64,000 nucleotides of DNA from Epichloe hybrida. Its lineage: Eukaryota > Ascomycota > Sordariomycetes > Hypocreales > Clavicipitaceae. A model generated the notes under the pieces. The model was not told the origin of the DNA, made no database searches, and was given only the letters and a program-made list of their open reading frames with translations. Location of the stretch: the NCBI GenBank assembly GCA_019022495.1, contig JAFEKR010000022.1:744001-808000 (forward strand), written 5' to 3'. Shown here in pieces: positions 24,118-39,020 of the stretch. Numbering within the stretch: the stretch's first letter is position 1; each line of letters begins with the position of its first letter. The position numbers and the translations under genes were made by a program.

Positions 24118-25870
24118 CAGAGGATTGTATTTAATTACAACTACAAATGTAATTATGTAATTATGTAGTTGTAGTTGTAATAATTACAATTAATTACAAC
24201 TATAACTACAATTACAATTAATTACAAGCCAAATTTTACAATTACAATTAATTATAACTACAAATTTATAATTACAACTACAACTACACAAATACATGTA
24301 ATTATTATAATAAGAATAGTAGTAGTTATAGTAATAGTAATATAATAGTAATATAATAGTAATATAATAGTTTATAATAGCTTATAATAGCTTATAATAG
24401 CTTATAATAGCTTATAATAGCTTATAATAGCTTATAGTTTATAAGCTACTATAAGCTATAATAAATTATATTAACTTATAATATTATTAGTATTAAAGTT
24501 TAATTAAAATGAAATAGTAAATAAGTAACTAAAATATAAATATAAATAAGTATAAGGAAATTACTATTATGAACTGGCCTTATAGCTACTGCATATAAGC
24601 GTTTAGAATAAGAATATTATTCTTATAGAAGAAGAAAGGAATTATACTAGTAGTTATATAGTATCTAGATATATAGCCCCTTATACGTAGTTTATATATA
24701 GTCTATATAAAGCCCTAACCTAGTTATACTAAGTATATATACTTTTTAAAGACTTTCTAAAGCTAGACTTAACCTAAGCTTATAGCTTAAGTTTATAATA
24801 TACCCTTATACTTACCCCCCTTTTCTTACCTCTTAAAAAAGTAAGTATATATTAATACTAGACCTCTATTATATAGCCTTCTTAAAAAAATATAGTAAAG
24901 TAATATAAGTAACCTAGTAAGGCTAGTAAGTACTTAAGTAAAGTTATACCTTTATTATATAAATTTAAATTTTTTTTAATATAGTAATTACCTTACTTTA
25001 CTTTAGCTTTACCCTTAATACTACTAGCTATCTTTTTTATAGCTTTCTATTACTAGCTATCTCCTTACCTTTTTTACTTTCTTAACCTTACCTTAACTTT
25101 ATATTTTAACTATTACTTACTAAAATTAAACTTTACTTTAAATAACCTTTTTATTAATAATTATCTAACCCCTTACTATATAATATATTACCCTTACTTA
25201 CTCATAGCAATTATTTATAAATATAAATAACTTATACTTTAATTAAAGCTTAACTTATTTATTTTAAAATATAAATAACTTATTTCTTTTTCTTTAATTT
25301 TATATCTTTTTAATTTTATATTATTATAATTCCTTCTTTATATACTATTTCTTCCTATATTTATTAATTATTTTATAATCTTAAAGTTTTTTTCTTATAT
25401 TTAGTTTACTTCCTATTATAAGTAATATTATTTCCCTTTTAAACTAACTTACTTTTAGTATACCTCTTTTTTTTTCTTTACTTTCTTTTACCTTACCTAA
25501 GAGTACTTATCTTAGTAAGTATATTTTAAAAAAAAACTTTAATAATAAAGCCCTTTTTAATAGTAAGAAGTATAATTTCCTATATAGTTCTTATATAAAT
25601 AACTTCTAGAATAAAGGTATATATAAGTATACTTTAAGGCTAAACTAAGCTTATATCTCTTACTAATATACCTCTAGGAGAAGTACTTATATAGTACTAA
25701 CTTAAAACTTTATTATATCTTTAAATACCTTAAGACCTTTTTAGCTATAAGTAAAGCTATAAAGACTTTAGCTATACTATAGTTTACTAATAATAAGAGG
25801 TGTTAAAAATAAGACCTATTTTTAGCCCTTTTCTAGTTAAAGAACCTTCTTATTACTAGCTTGCTTTGCA
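24118..25870. mobile_element. Second hAT-like element (left end and body), related to that at 16388
   Basis: Starts CAGAGGATTG (24118-24127), one base different from the 16388 terminus. Next comes a 170-bp array built on TAATTACAAC and its complement in both orientations, then the decamer CTTATAATAG array (24371-24437) and a body with the same order of motifs as the 16388 element. The right end is not found, so the limit at 25870 is only where the composition changes. No transposase seen. Confidence 0.65.
24371..24437 (+). repeat. Short decamer array
   Basis: About six units of TTATAATAGC, the same 10-mer as at 16551-16770. Confidence 0.9.
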
Positions 25871-26640
25871 AGTCTGACAGCTGCACTGCAGCTGTCAACG
25901 GTCGCGAGGGCAGCTATCAATGGCTGCGTCGCAGCTGTCAACAGCTGCGACCGACCGTGTGGATGACTAATTAGTCAATTGCGTTGTGGCTACAAGTGTA
26001 GCCACAACCACGCCACTAGTAATTAGGTAAGCTAGGGTGACGTAAGCTAGGGTGACGTAAGCTAGGGTGACGTAAGCAGGTTACCCTACACGTAACTTAC
26101 CCTATAGCTATCTTTGACAACGATTTTCTCTTTATCTAGAGGTCGTACAAAAGTTTCATATATAGCAAATTGAAGCTTAAAGATAGGGCTTTCTTTTTAT
26201 GCAAGGTTATTTTTTGGACCAAAAGTTAGTGCATACGGGTTGCTAGCTAGTATGGTGGTGAGTCGATTTTTTGGTTTTTACATACAAATGAATTTTGCGG
26301 AAAATCAAAAGTGGCCCGTAAGACCCCGTTGGCGGCCCAGATCCACCGATACGGTCGGTAGGTCTATGAGAGGAAGAAGATCTTTTCAACTAGCTAGATA
26401 GCTAGTCCTCTCAACCAACAACAGCCGCATTGCCCGTATAACGTATCTAAAATCAATTCTATTGCTCTATAAGATATCATAAAAGTGATCTAAATCGAAT
26501 TCTATTAGTTGATAACTGCCACAACCTTCCGTTGCGTTGCGTTGATTGATTCAACGTTGCAGCCCTATTGGTCCCTGACCGTAGAGCTTGCACCCGTACA
26601 GCTGTTGCCAGCTGGCAACTAGCTCCCTACATTTCAATAA
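25871..26640. other. GC-normal island rich in palindromes
   Basis: About 770 bp not mutated by RIP inside AT-rich DNA. It begins with stacked inverted repeats: GACAGCTGCA / TGCAGCTGTC around 25877, GCAGCTGT / ACAGCTGC around 25930, TGTGGCTAC / GTAGCCACA around 25986. Then come three copies of GTAAGCTAGGGTGAC (26028-26070), and near the right edge the perfect 16-bp palindrome GTTGCCAGCTGGCAAC (about 26604). I see no gene. Confidence 0.6.
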
Positions 26641-27153
26641 GAGGTAATATACTACCCTTATAAAACTTTTTATTTACTATTATAAATATTTTAATAGTAT
26701 ACTTACTATTACTTAAATTAATTTAGCTAAGGTATAGCCCTTAGTTTTTTCCCTTATAAGTATAGCTTATACCTAAAGTACCTCTAAGGTATAGTAACTT
26801 ATACTTACCTAAATAATACTTACTTACTAAGGTTATAATAACCTAGTTACTAAATTCTTCTATAGTATAAGAACTATAAATAATAACTTAGCCTAGTTTA
26901 TTTTTACCTAGAAGGTAAGTAATACTTAAGTTTAATAAATAGCTAAGATTATTATAAAGCTAGCTTATATTATTACTAAGACTTACTAATAGCTTAATAA
27001 TACTAATAATACCTCCCCCCCTTTTTAATTACTTTATATTATAGTAAAAACTTAGTGCTAGATTATATATATACTAAATCTAAACTAAGTACCTTAATTT
27101 TGTATAGCTAAATTAAAATATACTCTTTTAAGGCTATTATTTATTTATATATC
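26641..27153. other. AT-rich relic DNA, unassigned
   Basis: Heavily A/T-biased; no open frame. It contains CTTACTTACT and CTAAGGT phrases reminiscent of the hAT-like bodies, so Copia-3 may have inserted into such an element. Confidence 0.35.
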
Positions 27154-27462
27154 TGTTGGAACAAAGGTGATATCAATCGCGCGTCGCAGCCGCAATTACC
27201 TAGCAGAAGCTCAGGCCGCGCGCGAACCCCACACGTAACCTATAACCTAGCACGTTAATTAGCGAGGAAATATAGGGACACAAACGCGTAACCCCTTTTC
27301 CCTTTATATATTATAACTTCTAGCTTTTTACCTCTCTTTTCTAATAACTTAATTAATCATAATAATAAATAATATAGCCTAGAATAAATAATCAATAATA
27401 ATACTATTCTTTAGGCTTATAACTATATTACACATTAAATTTAATACCCTATAAATCTAATA
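27154..27462 (+). repeat. Copia-3 left LTR
   Basis: 309 bp. The first 150 bp keep CG-rich words such as CGCGCGTCGC; the remainder is A/T-mutated. Confidence 0.92.
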
Positions 27463-29204
27463 CTAATTAGTAGTTACCTTTATAAATAACCACGTAGTCT
27501 TTAAACACTATAGATTAGTAAGGTTAATTAGAAGAGGTAGCTTATCTAATAATAACTTACCCTATAAAATAGGAGGGCTATATTTAATAATAAGTTATAC
27601 TAATAGAAAGGTATAATATAGCTCTTTTCTTACTTTAGTATTAATATCTATATCTATATAAACTCTAAAATAATAAAGAAAGGTTTAATACTAGTAGCTA
27701 AGCTATCCCCTTATCTTTCTTTATTATATATTCTATTACATATTTAAAGTTAACTGCCTTACCTTATAATCCTTTATATCCAAAATATATTACATAATCA
27801 TAGTTATACTACTTTTTTTTTCTTATATTATAAGATCTACCTCCTTTAATTAATTATAATATTAGATATAGCTAGACTATCTAGGACCTCTAGTTAATTC
27901 AGAGTTTCTAGCAAGACTAATAGCTATAATAATACTATAGAAGGCATTAAAACAGGAGATAGTAATAAATACCTTAATAAAGGAAAAACCCTTATTTACA
28001 CTAACCTATACCCTTATATCTCTATAAGGCTTTAATAATATATTATAGAAAAACTACTTTAATAAATAGGAAGTTCTAAATATAAAGAGATAAGAATACC
28101 TAAGGAAATTAGTCTTTATATTCTTATAAAGACTAAATAATACAAGAAGTAAGGGTTATTTAGAAAAACACTATTCTCTAAATTTAGTAATAACTTCTAC
28201 AAATAGTTAAGGAATAAGTTTATAAAAGGGAGAGACCTTTTATAAAACAGACTTTAAGACTATTTTCTTTACAATAGAGTGTATATAACTATTAGAAGAG
28301 GCACTAAGATAGTAAATAACCTTAAAGAAGTAGTAAACTAAGAAAAATTCAGATTTTAGACTCTTAAAGAAATTAAAAAGACTAGGAAGAAGTATATAAG
28401 CTTCTAAAAGAACCTATAAAACAAAGAGTTCTTCTATAATTTACTAGATAATAGTAATATTAAAACTAGGTAACTTACCTTATTACCCTGTTTATTAGTA
28501 TAATTACTATTAAAAGGATTAATAAGCTAGACTCCCCTAGGAAGACTAAGTTAATCCCCTCTAGGAAGGCCTAGCTAATCTCCCCTAGGAAGGTTAATTA
28601 ACCTAGAGTTAAGACTACCTAAGGATGCTATTTATAAGCATCTATAGGTAACTCCCCTGCCTATACCTTTACTAGAGGTAAGTTAGTAGTATTACCCTAG
28701 TAACACTACTAATAATACCCCTAAATAGGAGGATTACTAATAGAGGTAACCTATGCCATCTAGGGCTAGTAGTGCCCTTATTAGCATAGCTTAAAGAGCT
28801 ATAATTCCTCCTTCCTAATATAAGGAAGAGAAGGATTAGAGGGAATAATAAGCCCTAAGGGTACTACCTATAAAGCCACCCTCTTACTTCCTAAAAACCC
28901 TACCACCCCTTCTATAAATATAAAGGGAGACACTTAGAGAACCCTTATAGACTTAGAGACCCTTGCTAAAGCAAATTATTAACCTATCTAAGGTATACCC
29001 TAAAGAGCAACTCTATAGCACTAATAACTATGATATCCTTAAATCAAAGCTTTAAACATTCCGCAAGAAGTGTAAGTTACTTAACATCTAGCCTAAATAA
29101 GCTAGTTATGCTTTTAAGGTTATGCTTAAAGGCAAAGCACTATAATACTATGTAAACCACCTCTCTAAACCTAGATAACCACAAGATCTCCCTACGCTTA
29201 TTAG

Positions 29205-29238
29205 GAGTTCTGCTAATCGGAGCTGTACGGAAAAACCG
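29205..29238 (+). repeat. MULE left terminal inverted repeat
   Basis: 34 bp, exact inverse of 46190-46223; preceded by the target duplication CTTATTAG. Confidence 0.95.
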
Positions 29239-30222
29239 TCACAGCTGTGACTAGCCGTTTTTAGATAGAAAGGTTACTTGCCACACACCCACACGTAAAT
29301 CACACCTATAGTTATAGCACATTACCGCCACACACATAATAAAGTCCGTCATTATTATTAATTTAATTATAGCTATAGCTAATTCGCTTAAAAACGCGAT
29401 TTCTAGTGTTTTCTTTGAATGTGTACACATTGATTAGTCTGACTAGTTTATCGGGCCTCTGAGGCGTTATATTATAACCATAATTTAATTAGCAACCTCC
29501 CTTATTAGCTAGTGATGTAGGTGGCTTTTCTATAGCTTATCTTGCTAATAATTATGTTGCCCTAGTAGTTATATAGCCTCTTAAACCTCTTTAAGACTAA
29601 CCGCGGCCTCTGCCCCTACCGTGCGTCCCTTATGATGCCGCTTCCACTACCTCTGCTTGCGTTAATATACGTTATATACTATGATTTAGCTAATAGGGGC
29701 CACGGGCGGCTAGAAGCTATAGTCTTTATAGTATAATAACCTAAAAAGAGCCCTGTGAGGTAGCCTAATCCCCTGTAGTTATAGTAGTTTTATTATATTT
29801 ATTACGAGGCTCTTGTTGCTAACTAATACAAATAGGGTTAAGGATTTGAAGCATTAGATTATGTGAATCCTATTAATTAATATAAGCTTAACATAAAGTG
29901 TATATCCCTTATTATCTTAATTACTAATATACTAAGGGCCTTTATAGCTACTAGCGAGGATATATAGCTTCCTTTGTGAGATATAGACTATGGTTATGAA
30001 GGTTAATAAGCATATAGGCACACGGGAGGGCAAATTACTGTTGAAATTAATAGGGCGAATTGCATGATAATAGCCGAATTTGGCTAGCTCGCGAGGCACA
30101 AGCTTAATAATGTTGCTGATTTATTAATTTAATAGCCTTAGAGGATATTTATAAGGGAAGCCCACTAAGCTAATCCCTTCTAATATATTGCTTCTGAAGC
30201 CTTATATCATTAATTACAATAT

Positions 30223-30518
30223 TGTTAGAACAAGCATGATATCAACAAGGGTGCGCGCCTCTAATTAGGTGGGCGCGTTGCATCGCGGACCCACATGTCC
30301 GGCCTAACCGCGCCGCGATCAGGGTTAGCATATGTGGCCTCTTCGCTAATAACCCTAATTAAGGCCCCTTTTCCTATAATAAATAGCGTACCCTCTTTAC
30401 TTCTATTTAATCCCTCTTTTGCTTGCTTTAATAGACTAGAATATATAATAATTACGTGCACTTTAGTTTACCCTAAAAACCCTATATGTAAGTTAATGGT
30501 ATCCTATAGATACTAATA
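30223..30518 (+). repeat. Copia-4 left LTR
   Basis: 296 bp. The left 130 bp keep GC-rich words (GGGTGCGCGCC, GGACCCACATGTCCGG); the right part is mutated. Confidence 0.93.
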
Positions 30519-33375
30519 CTAATTAGTAGTTATCTCTATAGATACTATAGATTAGTAAGGTTTATAGAAGAGGTATTAGTATTAAGGACTCGCCTTATAA
30601 AAGAGAAAGTGCTACTCTAAGATACTAAATATGCTAAGGAAGAAGTATAATCTAGCTCTCCTTTTACCTTAAGTAACTATAACTAGCTCTATACTAAATC
30701 TAAGCTTATTAACTTAATTAAGGCCTAGTTAGTAACTAACCTAACCTATCTTTATTTATTTAATTAGCATGTCTATTACGCAAATAAACCCTTAGAAGCG
30801 TGTTTATTAAATAATTAAGGCCTAGTTAGTAACTAACCTAACCTATCCTTAATTATTTAATTAAACCTACTAAGGGGTAAAGATAATAGCTTCACTTATA
30901 ATCCTTTAAACCTCTATAATTTCTCTATTTCCTATACCTCTTAATCTACTACTAATATTATAGTAGAATACTAAGATTAACTAGAAGGATCTAGAACCTA
31001 AGATATTCCTTCTAATTATAAATACACCTCCCTTACTAAAGATATTAGAAGAGGAGTTAACCTATAAGTTATATCTTACCTCCTTAACTACATCTCCCCT
31101 AATTTACACTAGTATATTATATAATAAGCACTAGAGAATAAGGAATTATTTAATCTTAAAGTAAACACTACCCCTAAAGAACTTATAGCCTAGATTCTTA
31201 TTAAGAAAGTAACCTATAAATATAAGAACCTATACCTATAAACCCTATTTACTATCTTTAGTAATAACTTTAGAGAATAGAAATAAGAGATATTTTAAGT
31301 AATAAATCCTAAAGCTATAAAGAGTCTTTAAGACTTTCTCTTCTTTAGTAGCGTTTATATAGACCTATAGAGTTACCACAAGATAATAGTCTTACTTAAA
31401 GATATTATTAACTATAATAGATTCTGTAACTAGAAAGAAGAAGAAATATAGGAAGTTACTAGGAAGTATTCCCCCTTTAAGAGGCAAATAGTAGAGAAGG
31501 ACTTCTATAAAGACCTCCTTCCTATTAGTATTCCTTCTTTTAGAGATTAACTAAAGTAACTAATTGCTTTATATTATCCCTAATCCCCTTAACTACTATA
31601 ATTACTCCTGTTCCGTTCCTAGATTCCGTTATACTAATCCCTAAGCATGCTAAGTATAAGGTAAAGGCGTAATAGTAGAGGTAATCCCCCTATTATAAGC
31701 CCTTAACTATAACCCTGGACCCCCCTTATTTCCCCTCCTATAATAAGGCACTATAATCCCCCTCTATAATCTAGGAATATAGTACCTCTTCTATAAGATT
31801 TAATTATCCCTATTCCCCCTTAGGAGATAGGCTAACCCTTATTAAAGTAACTACTTAATCTTAATAAATTCTATAGTAATAAGAGTATTAAGTATAGCGC
31901 TAGGAAGTATAATATTCTTAATATTAAGCTCTTAACCTATTAAAGGAAGTGTAAGATACTAGGAATTATATAAGAATAGTTAGGCTATAGTTTTAAGTTT
32001 ATGCTAAAAGGAAGACCTTTATAATACTTCTTAGAGAACCTTTTAGGCTAAGGAGACCCCTAAGATCTCCTAACTCTTATCCGTAGGATTAGGTAGAAGT
32101 TTAAGACGGATAATACGTATTAAAAGAACCATCTATTATAGGGAAGATTATAACTACTTATGATTATCTAAGAGAACCCTAGTAAATTAAAGATTAAGTG
32201 CTTTAAAGACCTTATAATAAAGCTTTTAAATCTCTAAAGGGTAAATCCTTATAGATCCTAGTTAGAATTAGACCTCTATAGTTAGATTCTAAATGCCTGT
32301 AAAGGAATCCTAGAATGTAGGGCTTGTATTATTAATCCTCCTATTAATCTCTAACGCTTTTGTGAATGGATAAGGATGTTAATTAGCAAATCTAAAGCTT
32401 TAATTAATTAGTAGTAGTTCCCTATAGAAGCTAGCACTAAGGAATACTTTTAGACTAACTATAAGTATAATGGAAAAGGTAAGGAAGCCTAGTATAGTTA
32501 ATCTTTATTAAAGAGCAAGCCTTAACGCTTAAAAAAGTGTTATATATGTGGTAAAGAAGGTTATTAGTTAACTAAACACTTAGATAAGGACTAGAAGAAG
32601 GCATTCTAACAATTTAAGAATCACTCTTACATAGACTTAACAGCTTCTTTATATAATATATTCCTAACATAGTATAAAGGCAATAATAATCCTAAATTAG
32701 CTAAGGATAATGATATTAACCAATACCTAATAGAACTTGGTTTTAGTAAAGAAGATAGTAATAGCTAAGTGCCCACAAGCTTCTTTACACACAGGACTAC
32801 CTATAACAGCTATGTAACCACTAAGATTCTTGCTAGTAAAGCAATGACTTATGCTCTAGTTAAGAAGGATCTATTTAATCTTTAGGAACTAGATAAGGCG
32901 CTAAGTGTATTTACACTTAAAGGATAATATTTATCCGGAACCTTTAAAGGCATTATAGCTAATATAGGTGCTACGGGATGTTTATTAGTAGGCTACCCTT
33001 AATTCTTAGCTTTATAAAGTGTAATACTAACTATCACGCTTAATAAGTCAGATACTAGGAAGATAAAGATTAAATTCGGCCCTAGAGAACTAATTAAGGC
33101 ACTTAAATTAATTAAAGTGCTAACTCCGTTTAGAATTATTCTCTTTTAGGTAATCCCTATAAACACTCCCTTTCTCTTATGCCTTAATAATATAACTTAC
33201 CTAAAGATTAATTTTCACATATTAGAGAACGTTCTATAGTAAGGGAATATTAAGGTTCCTATTATGCGTAAATAGGGGCATGTATGAATGCTTCTTAATA
33301 AAGAAGAAAGTGTTGCTTAGAGTTATCTTATAGAGATTAAGCTCCGCTAATTACATTGATACTTTAGATACCCTT

Positions 33376-33642
33376 TGTCAGGAGCACGGAGGCCAAGGGG
33401 CCATGGACAGGACGGTCACATGTTAGAGCCCTCGGATAAGCCTCGGGTTCCGCGGATAACTAAGTAGCTATAAGATAGCCACGTACACGTAGTAAGGTAT
33501 TTAGACAAGGACTGCCTATAAGAGATATAGGAGGTTAGAGTTTAAGACCTTTATATACCTACCCCTAAGTAGTAGCTCTCTAGCTATAACTAAGAACCTT
33601 AGCCTTTACTCTGTTTATATCTCCCTAAATATAGTTATAATA
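33376..33642 (+). repeat. Gypsy left LTR
   Basis: 267 bp; the outer 85 bp are nearly free of RIP, the inner part is mutated (end reads GTTATAATA for GTCGTGACA). Confidence 0.93.
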
Positions 33643-33699
33643 AGTTAAACTCTTAAACCCTTTAGGGAAAATAGACTATTAGCTAGATTTAAATACAAA

Positions 33700-36600
33700 G
33701 GAGCTATAGAATATTTACCTAAAACACACTTACACTACCTAGCAAGGAAGCCCTAACTCTATAGCGCCTAGGTAGTAACTAGAACACCCTAACTATAGAA
33801 TATAAGAGGGTATAGTAAATGCTACCTAACTAATGTAGTAATGCTAAATCTAGTAATAATAATGATCTAGATAAGCTATAGAGGTAATATAAGGTTATAT
33901 AAGCTAAGCTATAAAATACTTACATAAGAAAGGAGATCTTAGATATAGAAGCGTAGCTTAAGGAAATAGAAGCGGACCTATGATTAGCTAGATTAGGCAG
34001 AGGACTTATAATTACCCCTTAGATAAACATGTAGAGAATTCCCCTATTCCTAGACTTCCTGCCTAACACTAAGTTTGTAGCAAACACGTACCTATAAAGC
34101 TTTGTTAAGATATAGTATAAGGTGCCTATATACAAAGGTAATACCTATAAGAATCTATAGGTGTACCTAGTAGATTTAAACGTGCTATTTAAGCTAGACC
34201 TAAGAACCTTTTAGGATAATAAAACAAAGGTAGTATATGCTAGTAGCTACTTAGCTAATAATATAAAGCAATAGTAAATACGTTATATAATAGTAAATAG
34301 GTTAGTTAACTACTTAGCTTACACCTAGGATAGATTTATGTCCTAGCTAAACACTAGAGTAATAGATAAAGATATATAGTGCTTAGAAGCTACTAGGACA
34401 CTACTAAATCTTAGGTAGAAGAGTAATTAGTCTTTTTAATCTTTCCTAAGACTTTAGATAAAGGTAGAAGTGGAATTACCTAACTAAATCCCTACACGCT
34501 TAAGAATAGTGATTTTTCTAAATAGCTTAAATAACGCTATAAGGAAGCATATAGTTAGCTAAGAGTTCCTAATATCTTAGAGTTACCTATAGGGTTAAGG
34601 AAAAAAGGCTAAAGTTATAATAATATTCACATTAAGTAATTATAATAGAAACCGTAATAAGGAGGGTAGGAGTAATAAGAGATAATGCTCTAGCTCCCTT
34701 ATAGATAACTTATAGCGAAGCTTATAGTAACCTAGCATAGGCTAGAGACTATTTAAGTGCTTTAAATATAGTAGTCCTAGATATAGTTTAAATAAATGTA
34801 ATGTAGTAGACTACTTAATTTATAAAAGTAATAGGTATATTACTAAGAAGTATAAGAATAGTAGCAATAAAACCTTAGACTTAAATAAGATTTTAATTAG
34901 TTTAGCTTAGGCCTAGGATAATAGTCTTACTATAAAAAAACCTATGAATAAGAGAATAAGAATATAGGTGTCCTTATAGTAAGATAACCGCTAGTTAGTA
35001 ATGCTAGCGCTATTTAATATAGGCGCGGAATATTTAATAATCTACCCTAAATTATTATTAAAATAGGATTAGAAGAATGTAAAAAAAACAGAGATAACAC
35101 TAGAAAGCGCAAGCAAGGATAAGATCCCGCACTAGGGAATCCTACGTAAACTAGTTAAGGTAAAAGATAGCATAGGCTATATAAAGGTCTGCTAAGTTAG
35201 CTACTATATTACTAATATAGGAGAGGGAATGCTCCTAGGGATAGACTAGACCCTAGAATACGAACCTATAGTAATAGACTAGAAGTAGGGTTTCTAGAGG
35301 TTTCTAATAACCTAGGATTATATTGCTTTCGCCGCAGGTAAGTGATGACTTTATAAGGTAGTAAAGTAGTCTTCTATTATACTATTACTAGCGTTACTAA
35401 AGATTAAGGTAGTTAACCTAGAGGTAATAGAAGAAAATACTAATAAAAATTCACTAATAGGTAATGTAATAAGCAATAACCTAAGTTATAGTGTAGTTAT
35501 AGTAATAGTAGTAGAATATACCTATGTATTAAAGAAGAAAAAACTAAGAAGCATAATAGCGCTCTAGGTAGTGTTTTACAAAGAATTAGTAGCGCCTATA
35601 TAAGAGACAAATAGTAACACACCCCTATAGTAAATTCTAGAAGAGTATATAGAATTCGTAGATGTGTTTTTAAAGGAGCTAGCTAGCAAGCTCCTAGAAT
35701 TAGGTGGTTATACTTATATAATTAAATTAGAAGAGGGAAAATAACTACCCTAGGGACCTATATATAACCTAGCCAAAAAAGAGCTAGAAGTGCTTAGGGA
35801 GTACTTAGCAAGTACGTAGGAGAAAGGGTAGATTAGAAGATTAATAAGCCTAGCAGGAGCCCTGATTTTATTTATTCTAAAAAAATCAGGGAAATTAAGG
35901 CTTTATGTGAATTATAGGGGCCTTAATAGGATTACTATTAAAAATAGGGCCCCTTTACTGCTAATCTCCGAAATCCTTAATTAATTAGTAGGTATAAAGA
36001 TTTTTATGTTACTAGATCTTTAAGAGGCATACTACTAGCTACATATCTATAAGGGTAATAAGTAGAAGATAGCATTTTATTACTGCTATAAGCACTTTAA
36101 ATATCTTATGATGCTATTTAGGTTAGTAAATACGCTAGCTACTTTTTAGGAATATATTAATAATGCTCTTAAGGGGCTTATAGATGAATTTTGTATTATT
36201 TACCTTAATGACACCCTAATATATAGTCGTGACCCTGTAAGACACATAGAGTATGTTAAAAGAGTGCTAGGGTGACTTTGGGACGCTAACCTTTACGTTA
36301 ACCTTAAAAAGTGCTAATTTTTGGTTATAAAGGTAAAGTTCCTAGGTTTTATTATATCTAAGAAGGGTATTAAGATAAAACTATTATAGGTTGAAGCTAT
36401 TGTGACCTAGCTAATACCTAGTAGTATGTTTAATATTTAATTATTCCTTAGGTTTATAGGGTTTTACTAATACTTTATAAAATAGTATAGTAAGGTAGTA
36501 GTCCCGCTAATAAACTATCTAAAGGGTGTTTAACTAGTAGAGTTTAAGCTAGAGCCTAGTGAACTTGTGGTATTTAGAGAACTCTAAAAGAAGTTCTAGG

Positions 36601-39020
36601 AGGCACTAATCTTAGTGTACTTTAACTTACTTTGTCCGCTAAGAGTAGAGATAAATGCATCTAGTTATGTAATTAGAGCTGTACTTACAATATTAGTGCT
36701 AGGTAGCTAGCACCTAGTAGCGTATTTTTTAAGGAAGTTAACTAATATTAAACTTTACTACTTAACCCTAGACGCTAAGTTATTAGCAATCTAAGAGGCG
36801 TTTTAAGCCTAGAGATATTACCTTATATATTTAACTTATTAGATTACGGTCGTTATAGACTATCTAAATCATAAGTACCTAGCTACAAAGCCAAAGCTAT
36901 CTAGTAGGTAGGTAATAGCATTAGATAAGCTTTATTTATTTAATTTTAGGATTAAATATTATGCGGGTAAGCTAAACCCTGCTAATACCCTATTAAGAAG
37001 AGTAGATTATATTAGTAAGGAGCGTAGGGTAGAGGCTATGTTCTTATAGCTACCTAACTTCTTAGCTAAGTTTTTAAATACTAAGTAGTAAGAGCGCTAT
37101 ATATATAATAGTGTAGTCGCGGGCCCTAAGGTTATATTACTTAGCGTAGTTAATGGTTTATTATAAGAGTGCTATAAGGGCTATTTAAGCCTCTAGGGTT
37201 TTAAGAAGATATAACTTTATTATATTATTAAGGAACCTAATAGTCCTATAAAGCCTGTGAGTGGTACGCTAACTAGGTTCGCTTATTATGAGTAGTAAGG
37301 TTGCGCCTTGTCTGTGTTTTCTAATGTTTCTATAAGTCTAGCAAGCCTATAGGTTAGGAGTCTAGCTAGGTTAGTAGTTAGTAAGTAGTGTGGGCGCCCC
37401 CTTAAAACGCTGCTTAGCTATAATTTGTCTATAAGTCTAAAAGTATACTATAAGCTAGCTACTTATAGTGGTATTATAGTAAGAATATAGGTAGTCTAGC
37501 GAACCTCTTCTAAGTTTGTACATAATGTATATCCTATGTATGTAGAATTAGAGACTCTAATTTAAGTTACGTTATTTTGAGCATAGTAAGGTGATAACTT
37601 TACTATGGGTTGTAGGAAGCTACTTAAGAGCGGTGACCTTAAAGTATTATAGATATAGTCTATTAGGCCCTCTAAGCTATTAATGTTTTAAAATAGAGTT
37701 TTTATTCTAGTAGGTATAAGAAAGGAAATTTTGCTACTTACCTATAATAACCTAGTAGTAGGCCACTAGGGAGTTAGCAAGACCCTCTATTGGATTATAA
37801 GTTAGTATTACTAGCTAATGATGAAGAAAGACACTAAGTTATATGTGCAAACTTATGTAAGCTGTTAGACTTTAAAGCTAAGGCACCACAAACCATATGG
37901 CAAGCTAGCTACGCTGCCAGTGCCTAATTAGCCTTTTTAAGAATTATTAATAGATTTTGTCACGGGGCTACCACCCATGAAAGACGCAAATCAGACCTAC
38001 AATGTGATCTTAGTTATTATAGACTGTTTTACAAAATACGGTATCTACATCCCTGTTTTAACGTAAATAACTAGCGATAGGTTAGCTACTGTATTCCTAG
38101 AGTATGTTTTTAGGGATTATAGCGCCCTAGAAGGTATTGTTATAGACCGCGGTTTGACTTTTACTAGCGGGTTTTAGACGACCTTCTGCTATCTTATTAT
38201 AACTAAGTGGTAACTAAGCACTGCATTTTACCCGTAGATAGATAGTTAGATGGAATGTTTAAACTAAGTTTTAGAGTATTATTTAAGAGCCTTTGCTTGC
38301 TTTAATTAGACTAATTAGGCTAATAATCTTTTAATAGTATAGTTTGTGTATAATACGAGCGTCTATTTAACTTATAACTATACCCTAGCTAAGGCGTTAT
38401 AAGGCTATAACCCTAGGGGACTATAGCAAGTGGTTATAGATATCCCTATAGTAAATAACTAGGCAGAGACTTATACTACCGCGCTAAGAGATAGACATAT
38501 AGTAATTAAGTAGCTTCTAAGTGACTTATAGGCCTAGTACGCGAAATACTATAATAAGAAGTAGACCCTAATAAAGTTTAGAGTAGGTGACTATATTTTA
38601 TTATCTATAAAGAATATTAACTTATAGTAACCTAGTAGGAAGCTAAGTGTGAAGTACCTAGGCCCTTATAAAATTAAAAAGGTAATTAGGACTTATGGTT
38701 TAGTATACTAACTAAAGCTGCTACCTAGTATGTAACTATATAATGTTTTTAATATTACTAATCTTAAACTATTTATAGGGGATCTAACTAATATAGAAGA
38801 TATATCCTTACTACAAGAGAATATCATAGATAATAAGTAGGAGTTTAAAGTTAAAAGAATTATATTATATTATTATAATAGGAGACGTTAGAAATACCTG
38901 GTTAAATAGAAGGGCTATAATGCTTTAGAGAACTCTTAGGTAAAGAAAAGAGGTTTTATTATAATAGATATTATTAAGGATTATAAGCAGTAACTAAGTA
39001 GCTAGTTCGCGGACATAGAG
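33700..39020 (+). pseudogene. Gypsy gag-pol remnant with C-terminal chromodomain
   Basis: Zinc knuckle at 34758-34799 (C-F-K-Y-S-S-P-R-Y-S-L-N-K-C, two positions changed by RIP). Protease around 35008-35060 (LALFNIGAEYLII, N for the active aspartate). Reverse transcriptase 35860-36390 with YLNDTLIYS at 36201-36227 for YLDD. RNase H about 36590-36980. Integrase 37640-38500, part of which near 37950-38160 is almost unmutated. Chromodomain 38838-38985 (KYLVK-stop-KGYNALENS). Chromodomains of this kind steer integration to heterochromatin. Dead copy. Confidence 0.88.

Noticed and set aside
30261..30516. Two overlapping frames in the Copia-4 left LTR
   Set aside because: Chance frames in the RIP-spared edge of an LTR.
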